Shown here: positions 26,497 to 35,400 of the stretch, in pieces
Numbering within the stretch: the first letter of the stretch is position 1
Layout: every line of letters starts with the position of its first letter
Assembly (NCBI RefSeq): GCF_036227325.1
Contig: NZ_CP109467.1
Coordinates: 4,216,001-4,280,000 of the forward strand
Source of the DNA: Streptomyces sp. NBC_01465
GTDB taxonomy: Bacteria > Actinomycetota > Actinomycetes > Streptomycetales > Streptomycetaceae
DNA length: 64,000 nt
Reading direction: 5' to 3'
Made by a program: the position numbers and the translations under genes
The notes under the pieces: model-generated
Told to the model about the DNA's origin: nothing
What the model saw: the letters and a program-made list of their open reading frames with translations, nothing else
The model's database searches: none

Positions 26497-27152
26497 GGGT
26501 TCTCCCCCTTGATGATCTTGGGGAGGTCCTTGGTGTAGTCGTCGACCGACGCGTCGTCGCCGTACAGCAGATAACCCTTGTCGGTCTTCGGCGAGAACGC
26601 GATGACCTGGGCGCCGTGCATCGAGGTGACCGTGCCGTCCTTCTCCTTCTTCGGCGGGTCGATCCCGATGCCGATCTGGCGGGCGCCCGCCTGGATGGTG
26701 GAGAAGTCACCGGTGAGCCCGACGAACGACGGGTCCATCGACTTGAGCCAGGTCCCGAGGGCGGCAGGAGTGTCGCGCTCGGGGTCGGTGGTGACGAAGA
26801 CGATCTGGACCTTGTCCTGATCGGCCTTGGGCAGCGCCTTCTTGGCGACGGCCAGATTGCCCATGGTGAGGGGGCAGATGTCGGGGCAGTGGGTGTACCC
26901 GAAGTAGATCAGGACCGGCTTGCCCTTGGTCTGCTTGATCAGGTCGTACTTCTTGCCGTGCGTGTCCGTGAGGACCAGGTCCGGCTTGGTGAAAGGAGTG
27001 TCGAGTACGGTCGCGGCCTTCGTCTTCGCCTCGGCGGAGACATCGGTGACCGGCGGTCCCTCGCTGGAACCGCTGTCGGAGGAGCAGGCCGCGAGCGAGA
27101 GGGCGGCCGCCACCGCGAGGGCGGCGGCCGCGAGGGTCTTCTTCTTGCGCAT
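26493..27152 (-). CDS. Sco1/SenC copper-delivery lipoprotein
   Basis: 219 aa. Lipobox LAAC after a hydrophobic N-terminus. The thioredoxin fold carries the copper-binding CxxxC (THCPDICPLTM) and the conserved distal His (TSMHGAQVIAF). Sco1 proteins load copper into cytochrome c oxidase subunit II, and in Streptomyces the family has also been linked to extracellular copper-dependent development. It starts 36 bp after the YcnI gene and is coupled to PCu(A)C. Confidence 0.95.
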   Translation of the reverse strand: MRKKKTLAAAALAVAAALSLAACSSDSGSSEGPPVTDVSAEAKTKAATVLDTPFTKPDLVLTDTHGKKYDLIKQTKGKPVLIYFGYTHCPDICPLTMGNLAVAKKALPKADQDKVQIVFVTTDPERDTPAALGTWLKSMDPSFVGLTGDFSTIQAGARQIGIGIDPPKKEKDGTVTSMHGAQVIAFSPKTDKGYLLYGDDASVDDYTKDLPKIIKGENP

Positions 27153-27187
27153 GGAAAGGAACGTCCCAGTTGAGGCGGGTGTGTGGA

Positions 27188-27904
27188 TCAGGCGTTGCTG
27201 CGGCGGCGTCCGGCGAGGACACCGAAGGCGACACCTGCGACACCGACGACGATCCCGACGATGCCGAGGACACGGGCAGTGGTGTCACTGCTGCTCTTGC
27301 TGCTCGCCGACGCGGTGTTGGTGGCGGCGGGCTTGTCGTCCGAGGCGGCCGTGGCGTGGTGGTCGTCGCCCTCGGCGGCGGTCAGCGTGAGCACGGGCGC
27401 CGGGTTCTCGGGCTCTTCCGCGCCCTTCTTCTGCTCCTCGATCCAGCGGACGACCTCCTTGTTGGAGTACGTCTGGATGGCCTTGAAGACCAGCTGGTCG
27501 GTGTCGGTCGGCAGCGCGCCGATGGAGAGCGGGAACTGCTGGAACTCGCCGGGGCCGATCTTCCCGCCGGTCCAGGTGACCTTGGAGACGGCCTCGTTGA
27601 TCTGCTTGCCGTGCACGGTCAGCGGCTTGGCGAGCTTGGACTTGGTGACCGTGGCGGTCCAGCCCGGAACCGGCTGCGGCATCACGGACGCGAGCGGGTG
27701 GTCGGTGGGGAAGTTGACCTCGAGCTTGGTGGTGGAGGCGTCGTCGCGCTCGTTGGGGACCTTGAAGTTGACGGTGGCGTAGCCGCCCTTGGCGGCGGCG
27801 CCCTGCGGCTGGACGCTGACGTGCGCGAAGGCGGGGGCGGTCGCGAGCAGGACGGTGGCGGCGGCAACGGACCCGGCGACGGCGAAACGGCGTACGGAAT
27901 TCAT
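27188..27904 (-). CDS. YcnI-family (DUF1775) copper-binding protein
   Basis: 238 aa. Signal peptide SVAAATVLLATAPAFA followed directly by mature His (HVSVQP), the monohistidine copper site known in YcnI; the family Trp is in PGWTATV. The C-terminus is an Ala/Ser-rich linker and a membrane anchor (VLGIVGIVVGVAGVAFGVLAG) with a basic tail. Start ATG 27904 (MNSVRRF) was chosen over an upstream ATG at 27967, which would not give a signal peptide. It probably hands copper to the neighbouring CopC, PCu(A)C and Sco1 proteins. Confidence 0.93.
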   Translation of the reverse strand: MNSVRRFAVAGSVAAATVLLATAPAFAHVSVQPQGAAAKGGYATVNFKVPNERDDASTTKLEVNFPTDHPLASVMPQPVPGWTATVTKSKLAKPLTVHGKQINEAVSKVTWTGGKIGPGEFQQFPLSIGALPTDTDQLVFKAIQTYSNKEVVRWIEEQKKGAEEPENPAPVLTLTAAEGDDHHATAASDDKPAATNTASASSKSSSDTTARVLGIVGIVVGVAGVAFGVLAGRRRSNA

Positions 27905-28006
27905 GGCAGAACACTCCACTGAGAGCAGGAAAGAGCAGGACTGAAGCAGAAGCGGGCGCCACGGCACCGCTCCCTTGCTCTGTCTTTCCGCGTGGGGGGT
28001 GCCGTG

Positions 28007-28813
28007 TCAGGCAGCGAGGTCGTACGAGACCGCCGGCGGCCCGCGCCGGATCACCGCGTGCTGCAGCGCCTGCCCGGCAGTGGGGAGCGGGACAGGAAGA
28101 TGTACGTGTCCGCAGCGCGGCCCGGACAGGGGCGCCGCCGGGAGACCGGCCCGCAGGGCGTGCGCCAGCGCAAGCGCGGCGCGCAGGCTCCGTACGAGCG
28201 CCCCCTCTGCGACCCCCTGCACCGAAAGGCGGGCGAGCCGGAAGAGAGCGACCTCCCCGCGCCGCATCAGCCAGCCGCACGCCAGCGCGGCGAGCAGGTG
28301 ACAGAGCAGCATGGGAAGGGTCGGCAGCAGCCCCATCGAGGGCTGCTGCGTCTGGGTCATGCCCGCCATCGACATGTGCGCCACCTGCGAGTGGCTGATC
28401 CCTGCCGCCTCCAGAAGGCGCTGGGCCTGCCCGTCGGTCAGCGGCCTGGTGCCCTCCCCGCAGAGGAACTTGCCCGCGAGCGAGGTCAGCGAGGTGGAGC
28501 CGTCACCCGGCATCACCATCGTCGAAGCCGACGTCATGGAGTGCTGTCCGAGCCCGAACAGCGTGTGCAGGGCCAGCTGTCCACCCGCGAGTACCGCAGC
28601 GATACCAGGCAGCGTGCGCTCACGTCCGGCGAGCAGAGCCGCCACCCCGAGCATCCCCAGGAAGCCGGCGGCCAGGGTCCACCACGGCACCGTCGCCCCG
28701 TCGGCCAGCACATGTCCGCACGCGGACAGCACGGTGCAGACCGCGGCGAACACCGCAGCCCTCAGCAGCCGGAGGCCGGTTCCGGCACGCGGGCCGGACA
28801 GGGGAGCAGACAT
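28007..28813 (-). CDS. Met-rich membrane protein next to the copper genes
   Basis: 268 aa with five to six hydrophobic segments (LLRAAVFAAVCTVLSACGHVLA, AAGFLGMLGVAALLAG, GIAAVLAGGQLALHTLFGL, LLPTLPMLLCHLLAALACGWLM). Predicted outer loops contain clusters of Met and His: GQHSMTSASTMVMPGD and SQVAHMSMAGMTQ. Such clusters bind Cu(I), and the gene is the most upstream of the copper set, so I suggest copper sensing or transport. The family is not one I can name. Confidence 0.7.
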   Translation of the reverse strand: MSAPLSGPRAGTGLRLLRAAVFAAVCTVLSACGHVLADGATVPWWTLAAGFLGMLGVAALLAGRERTLPGIAAVLAGGQLALHTLFGLGQHSMTSASTMVMPGDGSTSLTSLAGKFLCGEGTRPLTDGQAQRLLEAAGISHSQVAHMSMAGMTQTQQPSMGLLPTLPMLLCHLLAALACGWLMRRGEVALFRLARLSVQGVAEGALVRSLRAALALAHALRAGLPAAPLSGPRCGHVHLPVPLPTAGQALQHAVIRRGPPAVSYDLAA

Positions 28814-29029
28814 GGCCGGGCCATCATCGCACTGCCCTTAGGGGCCCCATACGGCAGGTCCGGAAGGTCACCATCCGTCCCCTGCGGTCCCTCGCCGCAC
28901 CCGCCATACCCCGGCGCACAGGGCGCGCACATCCGCCGTATGGGCGCTCTCACGTCAACTGGGCGCTTACAGAGGCCTGATAGCGGCAATAGGTAACCGT
29001 ATGTCGAGCCGCAGCCAGGAGGCTGGAGC

Positions 29030-29503
29030 ATGAGCATCTGGTGGTCACTCCACTTGCGGCGCGAAGCCGCGAGCGTTCCGCTCGCCCGTCGCCTTCTGCT
29101 CGGCACCATGGAGACCGCGGGGGTCGACCCCGACATCTCCTTCGACCTGTCGATCGCGCTCAGCGAAGCCTGTGCGAACGCGGTGGAACACGGCGGGTAC
29201 GGAGAGGATGCGGGGGCTTCCTCGGCGGCGTACCGCGTGACCGCGTATCTGGACGGCGAACGGTGCCGCATCGAGGTCACGGACTCGGGGCCGGGCTTTC
29301 CCGTACGACGCAGGCGTCGTGCCGCAGCAGTCGCAACAATGGAAACAGCGAACGAGCACGAGCTCGAGAACGGCAGAGGGCTCGGCCTGATCGAGGAGCT
29401 CTGCGACCACGCGGACTTCCGCAACAGGCCGGGGCGGGGCGCGATGGTGCGCTTCTCCAAGGTCCTGAAATGGCGCGAGGACGCGCTGCTCAACGCCGCC
29501 TGA
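29030..29503 (+). CDS. GHKL ATPase of the anti-sigma factor type
   Basis: 157 aa. N-box ALSEACANAVEHG, G1 box DSGPGFP and G2 box GRGLGLIEELCD identify an RsbW/SpoIIAB-like HATPase_c domain with no other domain. In this group the protein binds a sigma factor or phosphorylates an anti-anti-sigma factor. AGGAGGctggagc precedes the ATG. A sigma partner is not adjacent, but a SpoIIE-type phosphatase gene lies 1.6 kb downstream. Confidence 0.88.
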   Translation: MSIWWSLHLRREAASVPLARRLLLGTMETAGVDPDISFDLSIALSEACANAVEHGGYGEDAGASSAAYRVTAYLDGERCRIEVTDSGPGFPVRRRRRAAAVATMETANEHELENGRGLGLIEELCDHADFRNRPGRGAMVRFSKVLKWREDALLNAA

Positions 29504-29538
29504 GCGGCCGCGAGAGCGCGTCCCCGACGCGGTGGTGA

Positions 29539-30990
29539 TCAGCCCTTGAGCTGCGCCATCCACGCCTCGACCTCGTCGGAACGGCGCGGCAGCCCCGCCG
29601 ACAGGTTCGTGTTGCCGTCCTCGGTGACGAGGATGTCGTCCTCGATCCGCACGCCGATGCCGCGGTACTCCGCGGGCACGGTCAGGTCGTCGGCCTGGAA
29701 GTAGAGGCCGGGCTCGACGGTGAGGCACATCCCCGGCTCGAGCGTCCCGTTGACGTACGCCTCGGTGCGCGCGGCGGCGCAGTCGTGGACGTCCAGGCCG
29801 AGCATGTGGCCGGTGCCGTGCAGGGTCCAGCGGCGCTGCAGACCGAGCTCCAGGGCGCGCTCCACGGGACCCTCCAGGAGGCCCCACTCAACGAGCTTCT
29901 CGGCGAGCACGCGCTGCGAGGCGTCGTGGAAGTCGCGGTACGCGGCACCCGGCTTGACCGCCGCGATGCCGGCTTCCTGGGCCTCGTACACGGCGTCGTA
30001 GATCTTCTTCTGCAGCTCGCTGTACGTGCCGTTGATGGGCAGCGTGCGCGTGACGTCCGCGGTGTAGAGGGTGTGGGTCTCCACGCCGGCGTCGAGCAGC
30101 AGCAGGTCGCCGGAGCGGACGTCGCCGTCGTTGCGCACCCAGTGCAGGGTCGTGGCGTGCGGGCCCGCCGCGCAGATCGAGCCGTAGCCGATGTCGTTGC
30201 CCTCGACGCGGGCGCGCAGGAAGAAGGTGCCCTCGATGTAGCGCTCGCTCGTCGCCTCGGCCTTGTCGAGGACCTTCACGACGTCCTCGAAGCCGCGGAC
30301 CGTGGAGTCGACGGCCTTCTGCAGCTCGCCGATCTCGAACGCGTCCTTCACCGCACGCGCCTCGGAGAGGTAGACGCGCAGCTCCTCGTCGCGCTCGGCG
30401 GTCACCTTGTCGGTGAGCGCGGACTCGATGCCCGCGTCGTGGCCCCGTACGTTACGGACCGGACCCGTGGCCTCGGTGAGCGCGGCGGCCAGCTCGCGGA
30501 CGTCCTTCGCCGGAAGGCCGAGCAGCTGCTCCGCCTCGGTGAGGGAGTTGCGGCGGCCGACCCAGAGCTCGCCCTGGCCGTCGAGCCAGAACTCGCCGTT
30601 CTCGCGGTCGGAGCGCGGCAGCCGGTAGAGCGTCGCCTCGTGGCCGTCCTTGGTGGGCTCCAGGACGAGGACGCTGTCCTCGGTCTGGTCGCCGGTCAGG
30701 TACGCGTACTCGGTCGAGGCGCGGAAGCTGTACTCGGTGTCGTTCGAGCGGGTCTTCAGGTTCCCGGCGGCGATCACCAGGCGCTCGCCCGGGAAGCGCG
30801 CGGAGAGCGCGGCGCGGCGAGCGGCGGCGTACGGGGCCTGGGCGATCGGCTCCAGGCCGTGCAGCTCGGTGTCGGCCCAGCCGGACTTCATGTTCTCGGC
30901 GAGCTCGTCGGAGACACCGCCGTAGAGGCCGTTCTTCCGCTGCTTGATCGGCTCTTCTTCGGTCTCTTCGACAATGAGCTCTTCGGACAC
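29539..30990 (-). CDS. Aminopeptidase P (M24B, Xaa-Pro)
   Basis: 483 aa. It removes N-terminal residues preceding proline, using two Mn/Zn ions. All five metal ligands are seen: Asp in LLLLDAGVETHTLYTADVTRT (two), His in TLHGTGHMLGLD, Glu in TVEPGLYF and Glu in RIEDDILVT. The N-terminal creatinase-like domain (~residues 50-220) is complete. GTG 30990 is chosen because GAGGAGAAC lies 6-10 nt upstream; the frame opens at 31014. Confidence 0.93.
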   Translation of the reverse strand: MSEELIVEETEEEPIKQRKNGLYGGVSDELAENMKSGWADTELHGLEPIAQAPYAAARRAALSARFPGERLVIAAGNLKTRSNDTEYSFRASTEYAYLTGDQTEDSVLVLEPTKDGHEATLYRLPRSDRENGEFWLDGQGELWVGRRNSLTEAEQLLGLPAKDVRELAAALTEATGPVRNVRGHDAGIESALTDKVTAERDEELRVYLSEARAVKDAFEIGELQKAVDSTVRGFEDVVKVLDKAEATSERYIEGTFFLRARVEGNDIGYGSICAAGPHATTLHWVRNDGDVRSGDLLLLDAGVETHTLYTADVTRTLPINGTYSELQKKIYDAVYEAQEAGIAAVKPGAAYRDFHDASQRVLAEKLVEWGLLEGPVERALELGLQRRWTLHGTGHMLGLDVHDCAAARTEAYVNGTLEPGMCLTVEPGLYFQADDLTVPAEYRGIGVRIEDDILVTEDGNTNLSAGLPRRSDEVEAWMAQLKG

Positions 30991-31078
30991 GACAGGTTCT
31001 CCTCGATACGACACTGGACCCTCTCCATCGTACGGGCGTACGGAAGGGGGCCCAGGGCCGGAGGACCTCTTACATCGG

Positions 31079-32425
31079 CTACACGAACCGGGCCGCCAGA
31101 ATCACCACGTCCTCGGCGCTGTCCACCGCGTCGAGCCCGTCCGGAAGCACCGTGTGCAGCACATGATCGGCGATCGCCCCGGGGTCGTCGAGCAGCCCCG
31201 GCGGCACGCTCGCGGCAGCCGCGTGCAGCCGTGCGTACGCCCGGTCCATGGGCTCCCCGGTCCGGTGCAGCAGCCCGTCGGTACAGAGCAGAACCGTCTC
31301 TCCGGGCGCCGGCGAGAACTCCACGCTCGGCGCCTCCCAGCACGCCAGCATCCCCAGCGGCGCCGACAGCGACGTCTCGATGAATTCGCACCGCCGCGCC
31401 CCGATGACCAGCGGCGGAGTGTGCCCGGCGCCGGCCAGCACGATCTTGCGCTGTCCCGGCTCGCAGTACGCGAAGAGCGCGGTGGCGGCGCGGGCGGGCT
31501 CGGTCAGCCGCAGCAGCAGCTCCAGATCGGAGAGCACGGCGACGGGATCCTCGCCCTCCATGACCGCGTACGCCCGCAGGGAAGCCCGCAGCCGGCCCAT
31601 CGCGGCGAGCGCGCTGGGACCCGAACCGGTGACCGACCCGACGGCCAGACCCAGCGCGCCCTCGGGCAGCGGCAGCGCGTCGTACCAGTCGCCTCCGCCG
31701 CGCGGCCCGGTGCGGTGGCGGGCGGCGAGCTGGACGCCCGCGACCCGGGGCAGCCGGCTGGGCAGCAGTTCCTCGGCGACGGTGGCGGTCCGGATGCGGG
31801 CCCGCTCCAGTTCGAGGAGACGGGTGAGGTGCTCGCCGGCGTACCGGGCGTAGAGCCCGACGAGATGGCGCTGGCGTTCGGTGGGCTCGGCGGGCTCGTC
31901 GTACAGCCAGACGGCCGCGCCGACCCGGCCGGAACCCTCACCGGTCAGCGGCAGGGCGTAGCTGGCGGCGTACCCGAGACGCGCGGCGACCTCGCGGTGG
32001 CGCGGGTCGAGCTCCTCGTCGCCCAGCAGATCGGGCACGGCGACGGCGTCGGGCAGACCCTCCAGGATCCGGCCGTACGAGGTGGCGCTGCGCGGCACCG
32101 TCTCGATGTGGCCGAGATCCGCGTGGGCGAGCCCGAGACCGACGGTGTCGGTCGGACCGAGACCGTCGGCCGGCTCCAGTACGACCAGACCGCGACGGGC
32201 GCCGACCAGCGCGGCACCCGCCCGCAGCAGCTCCTGGAGCGCGTCCTGGAGGGTGCCGGTGCGGACGAGACGCTCGGTGAGTTCGTGCAGGGTGGTGAGA
32301 TCCGAGACCCAGCCCGCGAGCCGGTCCTGGATCAGTGCGCCCGGTGCGGCTGTTGCCGCAGTGTGCGCGGGAGAAGGAATGGACGGGTCGTTTCCAGCCA
32401 CTTTCGGCAGCTGCGGGGTGCTCAT
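31079..32425 (-). CDS. GAF-SpoIIE protein phosphatase with altered metal motif
   Basis: 448 aa. Residues ~30-200 form a GAF-like sensory domain (LTTLHELTERLVRTGTLQDALQELL), and ~225-448 a PP2C/SpoIIE domain: GGDWYDALPL and LLCTDGLLHR carry the expected Asp residues. The usual GDV-x-GHG motif reads VGSVTGSG, replacing one metal-binding Asp (and the His) by Ser. This may weaken catalysis. Such phosphatases act on phosphorylated anti-anti-sigma factors. ATG 32425 is used; an upstream ATG at 32479 is in frame. Neither has a clear ribosome site. Confidence 0.82.
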   Translation of the reverse strand: MSTPQLPKVAGNDPSIPSPAHTAATAAPGALIQDRLAGWVSDLTTLHELTERLVRTGTLQDALQELLRAGAALVGARRGLVVLEPADGLGPTDTVGLGLAHADLGHIETVPRSATSYGRILEGLPDAVAVPDLLGDEELDPRHREVAARLGYAASYALPLTGEGSGRVGAAVWLYDEPAEPTERQRHLVGLYARYAGEHLTRLLELERARIRTATVAEELLPSRLPRVAGVQLAARHRTGPRGGGDWYDALPLPEGALGLAVGSVTGSGPSALAAMGRLRASLRAYAVMEGEDPVAVLSDLELLLRLTEPARAATALFAYCEPGQRKIVLAGAGHTPPLVIGARRCEFIETSLSAPLGMLACWEAPSVEFSPAPGETVLLCTDGLLHRTGEPMDRAYARLHAAAASVPPGLLDDPGAIADHVLHTVLPDGLDAVDSAEDVVILAARFV

Positions 32426-32917
32426 GCCGACCAGGTATTCGACTGGTGCGTTTTGCTCAATAGCATCGCAAACCCCCATGTCATTCTGCGCAGCTATCAA
32501 TGGATCCACATGTACACGCAGAAGTGAGGGAATGTCCAGTATTGGCTTAGTGGGACTGCTGGTGTTGGCGGTACCGGGGAGTTGGCCGGAAAATATCCCC
32601 CCACCGTCCGACCGGGGGTCGACTGAGCCAGCACGCTGGGTACGTAATCGGTGATGGCCAGGGGCAGTTGGGACGACCCCGGAACCTGGCGAGAGACCCG
32701 GGCGTCTTATCTGCTGACGGCCGCGCCCCATCCCCGAGTGGCGGGGTTGTACGACGGGACAGTTACGCGCTACGCACGCGCCACCCCTCGCCATGCTTGA
32801 GTGATGGACACGCTTGAGTAATCGGTCAGCCCACGCACGCGCAGTGAAGTGATGCACACGTGGTGTCATGCGGACTCATGTGGACCCTCGGCGTTCAACG
32901 GAAAGGAACGAGCGCTC
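32426..32917. other. 490-bp divergent intergenic region with an 11-bp direct repeat
   Basis: No gene is supported here. GCTTGAGTGAT (32795-32805) and GCTTGAGTAAT (32812-32822) are direct repeats 17 bp apart, upstream of the plus-strand gene at 32918. The stretch 32430-32530 is clearly more AT-rich than its surroundings and probably contains the promoter of the phosphatase gene. TGGTGTCATGCGGACTCATG (32861-32880) is part of the leader of the plus-strand gene. Confidence 0.45.
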
Positions 32918-33571
32918 ATGCGCGAGATCCTCGGAAGGCGACGCAGGCTCCGGCTTTGGCGCAATGGTCGGCCTGAGCAGCTCGGCGCGGCCCTGACCTG
33001 CGCCGTCGACTGGCAGTGGCCCGTACTCCCCGGTGTGGGATGCGCGGCCTCGGGCGACGGCGACCGCAAGGGAGCCTGCGCCTGCCCCGACCCCGAGTGC
33101 GCCGTCCCCGGCGCACATCCCTTCGACCCCGGTCTCCTCGCGGCGACCACCGACGAGCGCATGGTGCGCTGGTGGTGGACCAACAGGCCGGGCGCACCCG
33201 TGATCCTGGCCACCGGCGGCCGCGCGCCGTGCGCGGTCAGCCTTCCGGCCGAGGCCGGCGCCCGTGCGCTGGCCGCGCTCGACCTGAAGGGGATGCGGCT
33301 CGGCCCGGTCGTGGCGACCGGCGAGCGCTTCTCGCTGCTGGTCGCCCCGTACTCGCTGGAGCGCCTCGGCGAACTCCTGCACGCCAAGGACCGGGTGCCG
33401 CACTCGCTCCGCTTCCACGGCGAGGGCGGCTATCTGCTGCTGCCGCCCTCCACGACGGGTGCGGGACCCGTCCACTGGGAGCGCGCACCCCTGCCCGGTT
33501 CGTCCGCCCCCTGGCTGCCGGATGTCGAGGCGGTCGTCGACGCACTGGTCGACTCACTCGTACGGGTGTGA
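32918..33571 (+). CDS. Prim-pol-like protein without the catalytic aspartates
   Basis: 217 aa. The pattern LGAALTCAVDWQWPVLPGVGC, CACPDPECAVPGAHPFDPGLLAATTDERMVRWWWTNRPGAPVILATGG fits the N-terminus of the actinobacterial bifunctional DNA primase/polymerase domain (PF09250). The usual catalytic DxD after this block is absent; the segment reads APCAVSLPAEAG. The C-terminal GGYLLLPPSTT corresponds to the family's substrate-binding loop. So the protein is probably a non-catalytic relative. ATG 32918 follows AAAGGAACG. A functional copy of the domain occurs at 40480-41379. Confidence 0.7.
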   Translation: MREILGRRRRLRLWRNGRPEQLGAALTCAVDWQWPVLPGVGCAASGDGDRKGACACPDPECAVPGAHPFDPGLLAATTDERMVRWWWTNRPGAPVILATGGRAPCAVSLPAEAGARALAALDLKGMRLGPVVATGERFSLLVAPYSLERLGELLHAKDRVPHSLRFHGEGGYLLLPPSTTGAGPVHWERAPLPGSSAPWLPDVEAVVDALVDSLVRV

Positions 33572-33643
33572 GCAGGCCCCAGTTGTAAGGGAAATGGGCG
33601 CGCGGCCCGCTGCGCGCCCGTTTCCGTCGATAGCGTCGCGCCA

Positions 33644-34174
33644 ATGAACCTCCGCATGATCGGACTCGGGGCCGTGGTGGTCTTCACCGTCCTGCTGCCC
33701 CTGACCGCCACCGCAGGTCCCGAGCCCGCGGAGGGCAAGGGGGGCGACGCGGCCCCCGTACCGTCTCCGTCGCCGTCCGGACTGCTGTCCGGAATCGACG
33801 TATCTGCTGTGACTGGTGGCGCCCTGTCGCATACGTCCACTCAGTGCGGCCCCGAACTCGCCTCCCCCGAAGGGGTCGAGGCGCAGACCTGCGTGATGAG
33901 CGATGCGCGCACCACCTGGGCGCGGAGTTACTACCGCAATGCGACCGGCGGGGAGTTGGCCGCGGTACTCAGCGTGATGGGCCCCGGCGGCAGAACCGTG
34001 ACGGTGAACTGTGCCGTCGAGTCCGACGATGAGCCGGAAATCTGCGAGACGCCGCACGAGCGGACGGCCGGGAAGCCGGTGGAGTACACGGCGGTGGCGG
34101 AGTTCGCGGGCCCGGGCGACGGGCCCCTGCTGCTGCGCTCGGGGAGCAACTCGGCGGCGCCGGCGGCGGGTTGA
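33644..34174 (+). CDS. Secreted protein of unknown function
   Basis: 176 aa. A signal peptide (MIGLGAVVVFTVLLPLTATA) precedes a Pro/Ser linker and a domain with two Cys pairs' worth of residues (STQCGPEL, AQTCVMSD, NCAVES, PEICET). WARSYYRNATGGELAAVLSVMGPGGRTVTV suggests a small beta-sandwich. TAGCGT seven bases before the ATG could serve as -10 of a leaderless mRNA. I do not recognise the family. Confidence 0.65.
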   Translation: MNLRMIGLGAVVVFTVLLPLTATAGPEPAEGKGGDAAPVPSPSPSGLLSGIDVSAVTGGALSHTSTQCGPELASPEGVEAQTCVMSDARTTWARSYYRNATGGELAAVLSVMGPGGRTVTVNCAVESDDEPEICETPHERTAGKPVEYTAVAEFAGPGDGPLLLRSGSNSAAPAAG

Positions 34175-34194
34175 TGTAAGCGGGACATAAGAAG

Positions 34195-34234
34195 GTCCGG
34201 CCGTTGGCGACGGGGGATGCACCAACGACCGGAC
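34195..34234 (+). terminator. Hairpin terminator after the secreted protein gene
   Basis: GTCCGGCCGTTGG (34195-34207) pairs with CCAACGACCGGAC (34222-34234) with one mismatch over 13 positions, 14-nt loop, followed by TTCTAG. Confidence 0.6.
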
Positions 34235-34359
34235 TTCTAGAACGGTAACAAGAGATCTGCGGTTCGCAAATTCGATCCCGTGTATTCGGACAGCGATTTA
34301 CCTGCCGATACGGGGAGTTGTGACCGGCGTCACCCGGACCCCCTGCTTGACCGTCACTC

Positions 34360-35319
34360 TCAGCTGAGCGTCACTTGGCGGTTGGTGAGCCCGCCGCGCG
34401 CCCGGCGCTCGTCCGCCGACAGCGGCGCGTCCGCGGCGAGTGCCTCCTTCAGCCGCTCGGCGAACTCCGCCGCCGGCTTCTCGCACTCCTCGGCGCCCAT
34501 CGCGCTCGGCAGGTCCCAGACCGGAACGGTGAGCCCGTGCGCCCGGAAGGACCCGACGAGCCGGGTGCCGACACCGAGCGAGGAGGTGCCCGCGGCGTGC
34601 AGCCGGGCGAGCGCGTCCAGAAGCTGCTCCTCGGGGACGGTCATGACCCAGCGCAGGTGGTTCTTGTCCGGCGTCTCGCACCAGTACGCGGCGTCCGCGG
34701 AGGCGATCTTGACGGTCGGGATCGCGGCCTCGTTGGCGCGCTCCAGCGACGCGGCGACCTCGGGGGTCGCGTTCTCGGCGTCCGGCACCCAGAACTCGAA
34801 CCCGGTGTGCACGGCGGGCTCGAAGGCCCCGGCCGGGTCAAGCAGGTCCTGCAGCCGCGGCCCGTCGGCCGACGCCTTCTGCGCGGTGACGGGCGAACCG
34901 GGCGTGGCGGTCAGCGCGCGCTGCAGGGTGTCGGCGAGGTCGCGGCTGAGGTCGCCGGACGGGGTGTCGTTCTGCAGCCCGAGCAGTACGGAACCGTCCT
35001 CGCGGCGCAGCGCGGGCCACGCCATCGGCAGTACGGTCGCGAGCGTGACGGAGGGGACGCCCTCGGGCAGCCCGTCCTTGAGCGTCAGCTCCACGGTCGC
35101 GGCGGGGACCAGCTCGCGCAGCGCGACCCAGTCGCCCTCGCCGGGCAGCCCCTCGAAGGGGCGCTGGACCAGCTCGGTCACGGCGTGCGCTGCGGCCCGC
35201 CCGTGGCAGGCCTTGTACCGGCGGCCCGAGTTGCAGGGGCAGGGCTCCCTGGCTCCGACGACGGGGATCTCTCCCGTGGTCTTCTGCGGGGCCTTCGCCT
35301 GCGGACGCTTCTTGGCCAT
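34360..35319 (-). CDS. DUF5926-type protein with SEC-C zinc motif
   Basis: 319 aa. The N-terminus contains the SEC-C metal motif REPCPCNSGRRYKACHG (CxCx8CH), the zinc site known from SecA C-termini. The rest is a large alpha/beta region with PAMAWPALRREDGSVLLGLQ-like order, no catalytic signature. I assign it to the actinobacterial DUF5926 group. Its SEC-C motif suggests association with the translation or secretion machinery, which is inference. ATG 35319 starts MAKKRPQAKAP. Confidence 0.75.
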   Translation of the reverse strand: MAKKRPQAKAPQKTTGEIPVVGAREPCPCNSGRRYKACHGRAAAHAVTELVQRPFEGLPGEGDWVALRELVPAATVELTLKDGLPEGVPSVTLATVLPMAWPALRREDGSVLLGLQNDTPSGDLSRDLADTLQRALTATPGSPVTAQKASADGPRLQDLLDPAGAFEPAVHTGFEFWVPDAENATPEVAASLERANEAAIPTVKIASADAAYWCETPDKNHLRWVMTVPEEQLLDALARLHAAGTSSLGVGTRLVGSFRAHGLTVPVWDLPSAMGAEECEKPAAEFAERLKEALAADAPLSADERRARGGLTNRQVTLS

Positions 35320-35400
35320 GGTGCGGCTCTCTCCCGACTGCGTACTGCTCTTGAAGATGTCGGCGCGAGCCTAGCCGCTGATGCCCACGGGGCCGCTTCG

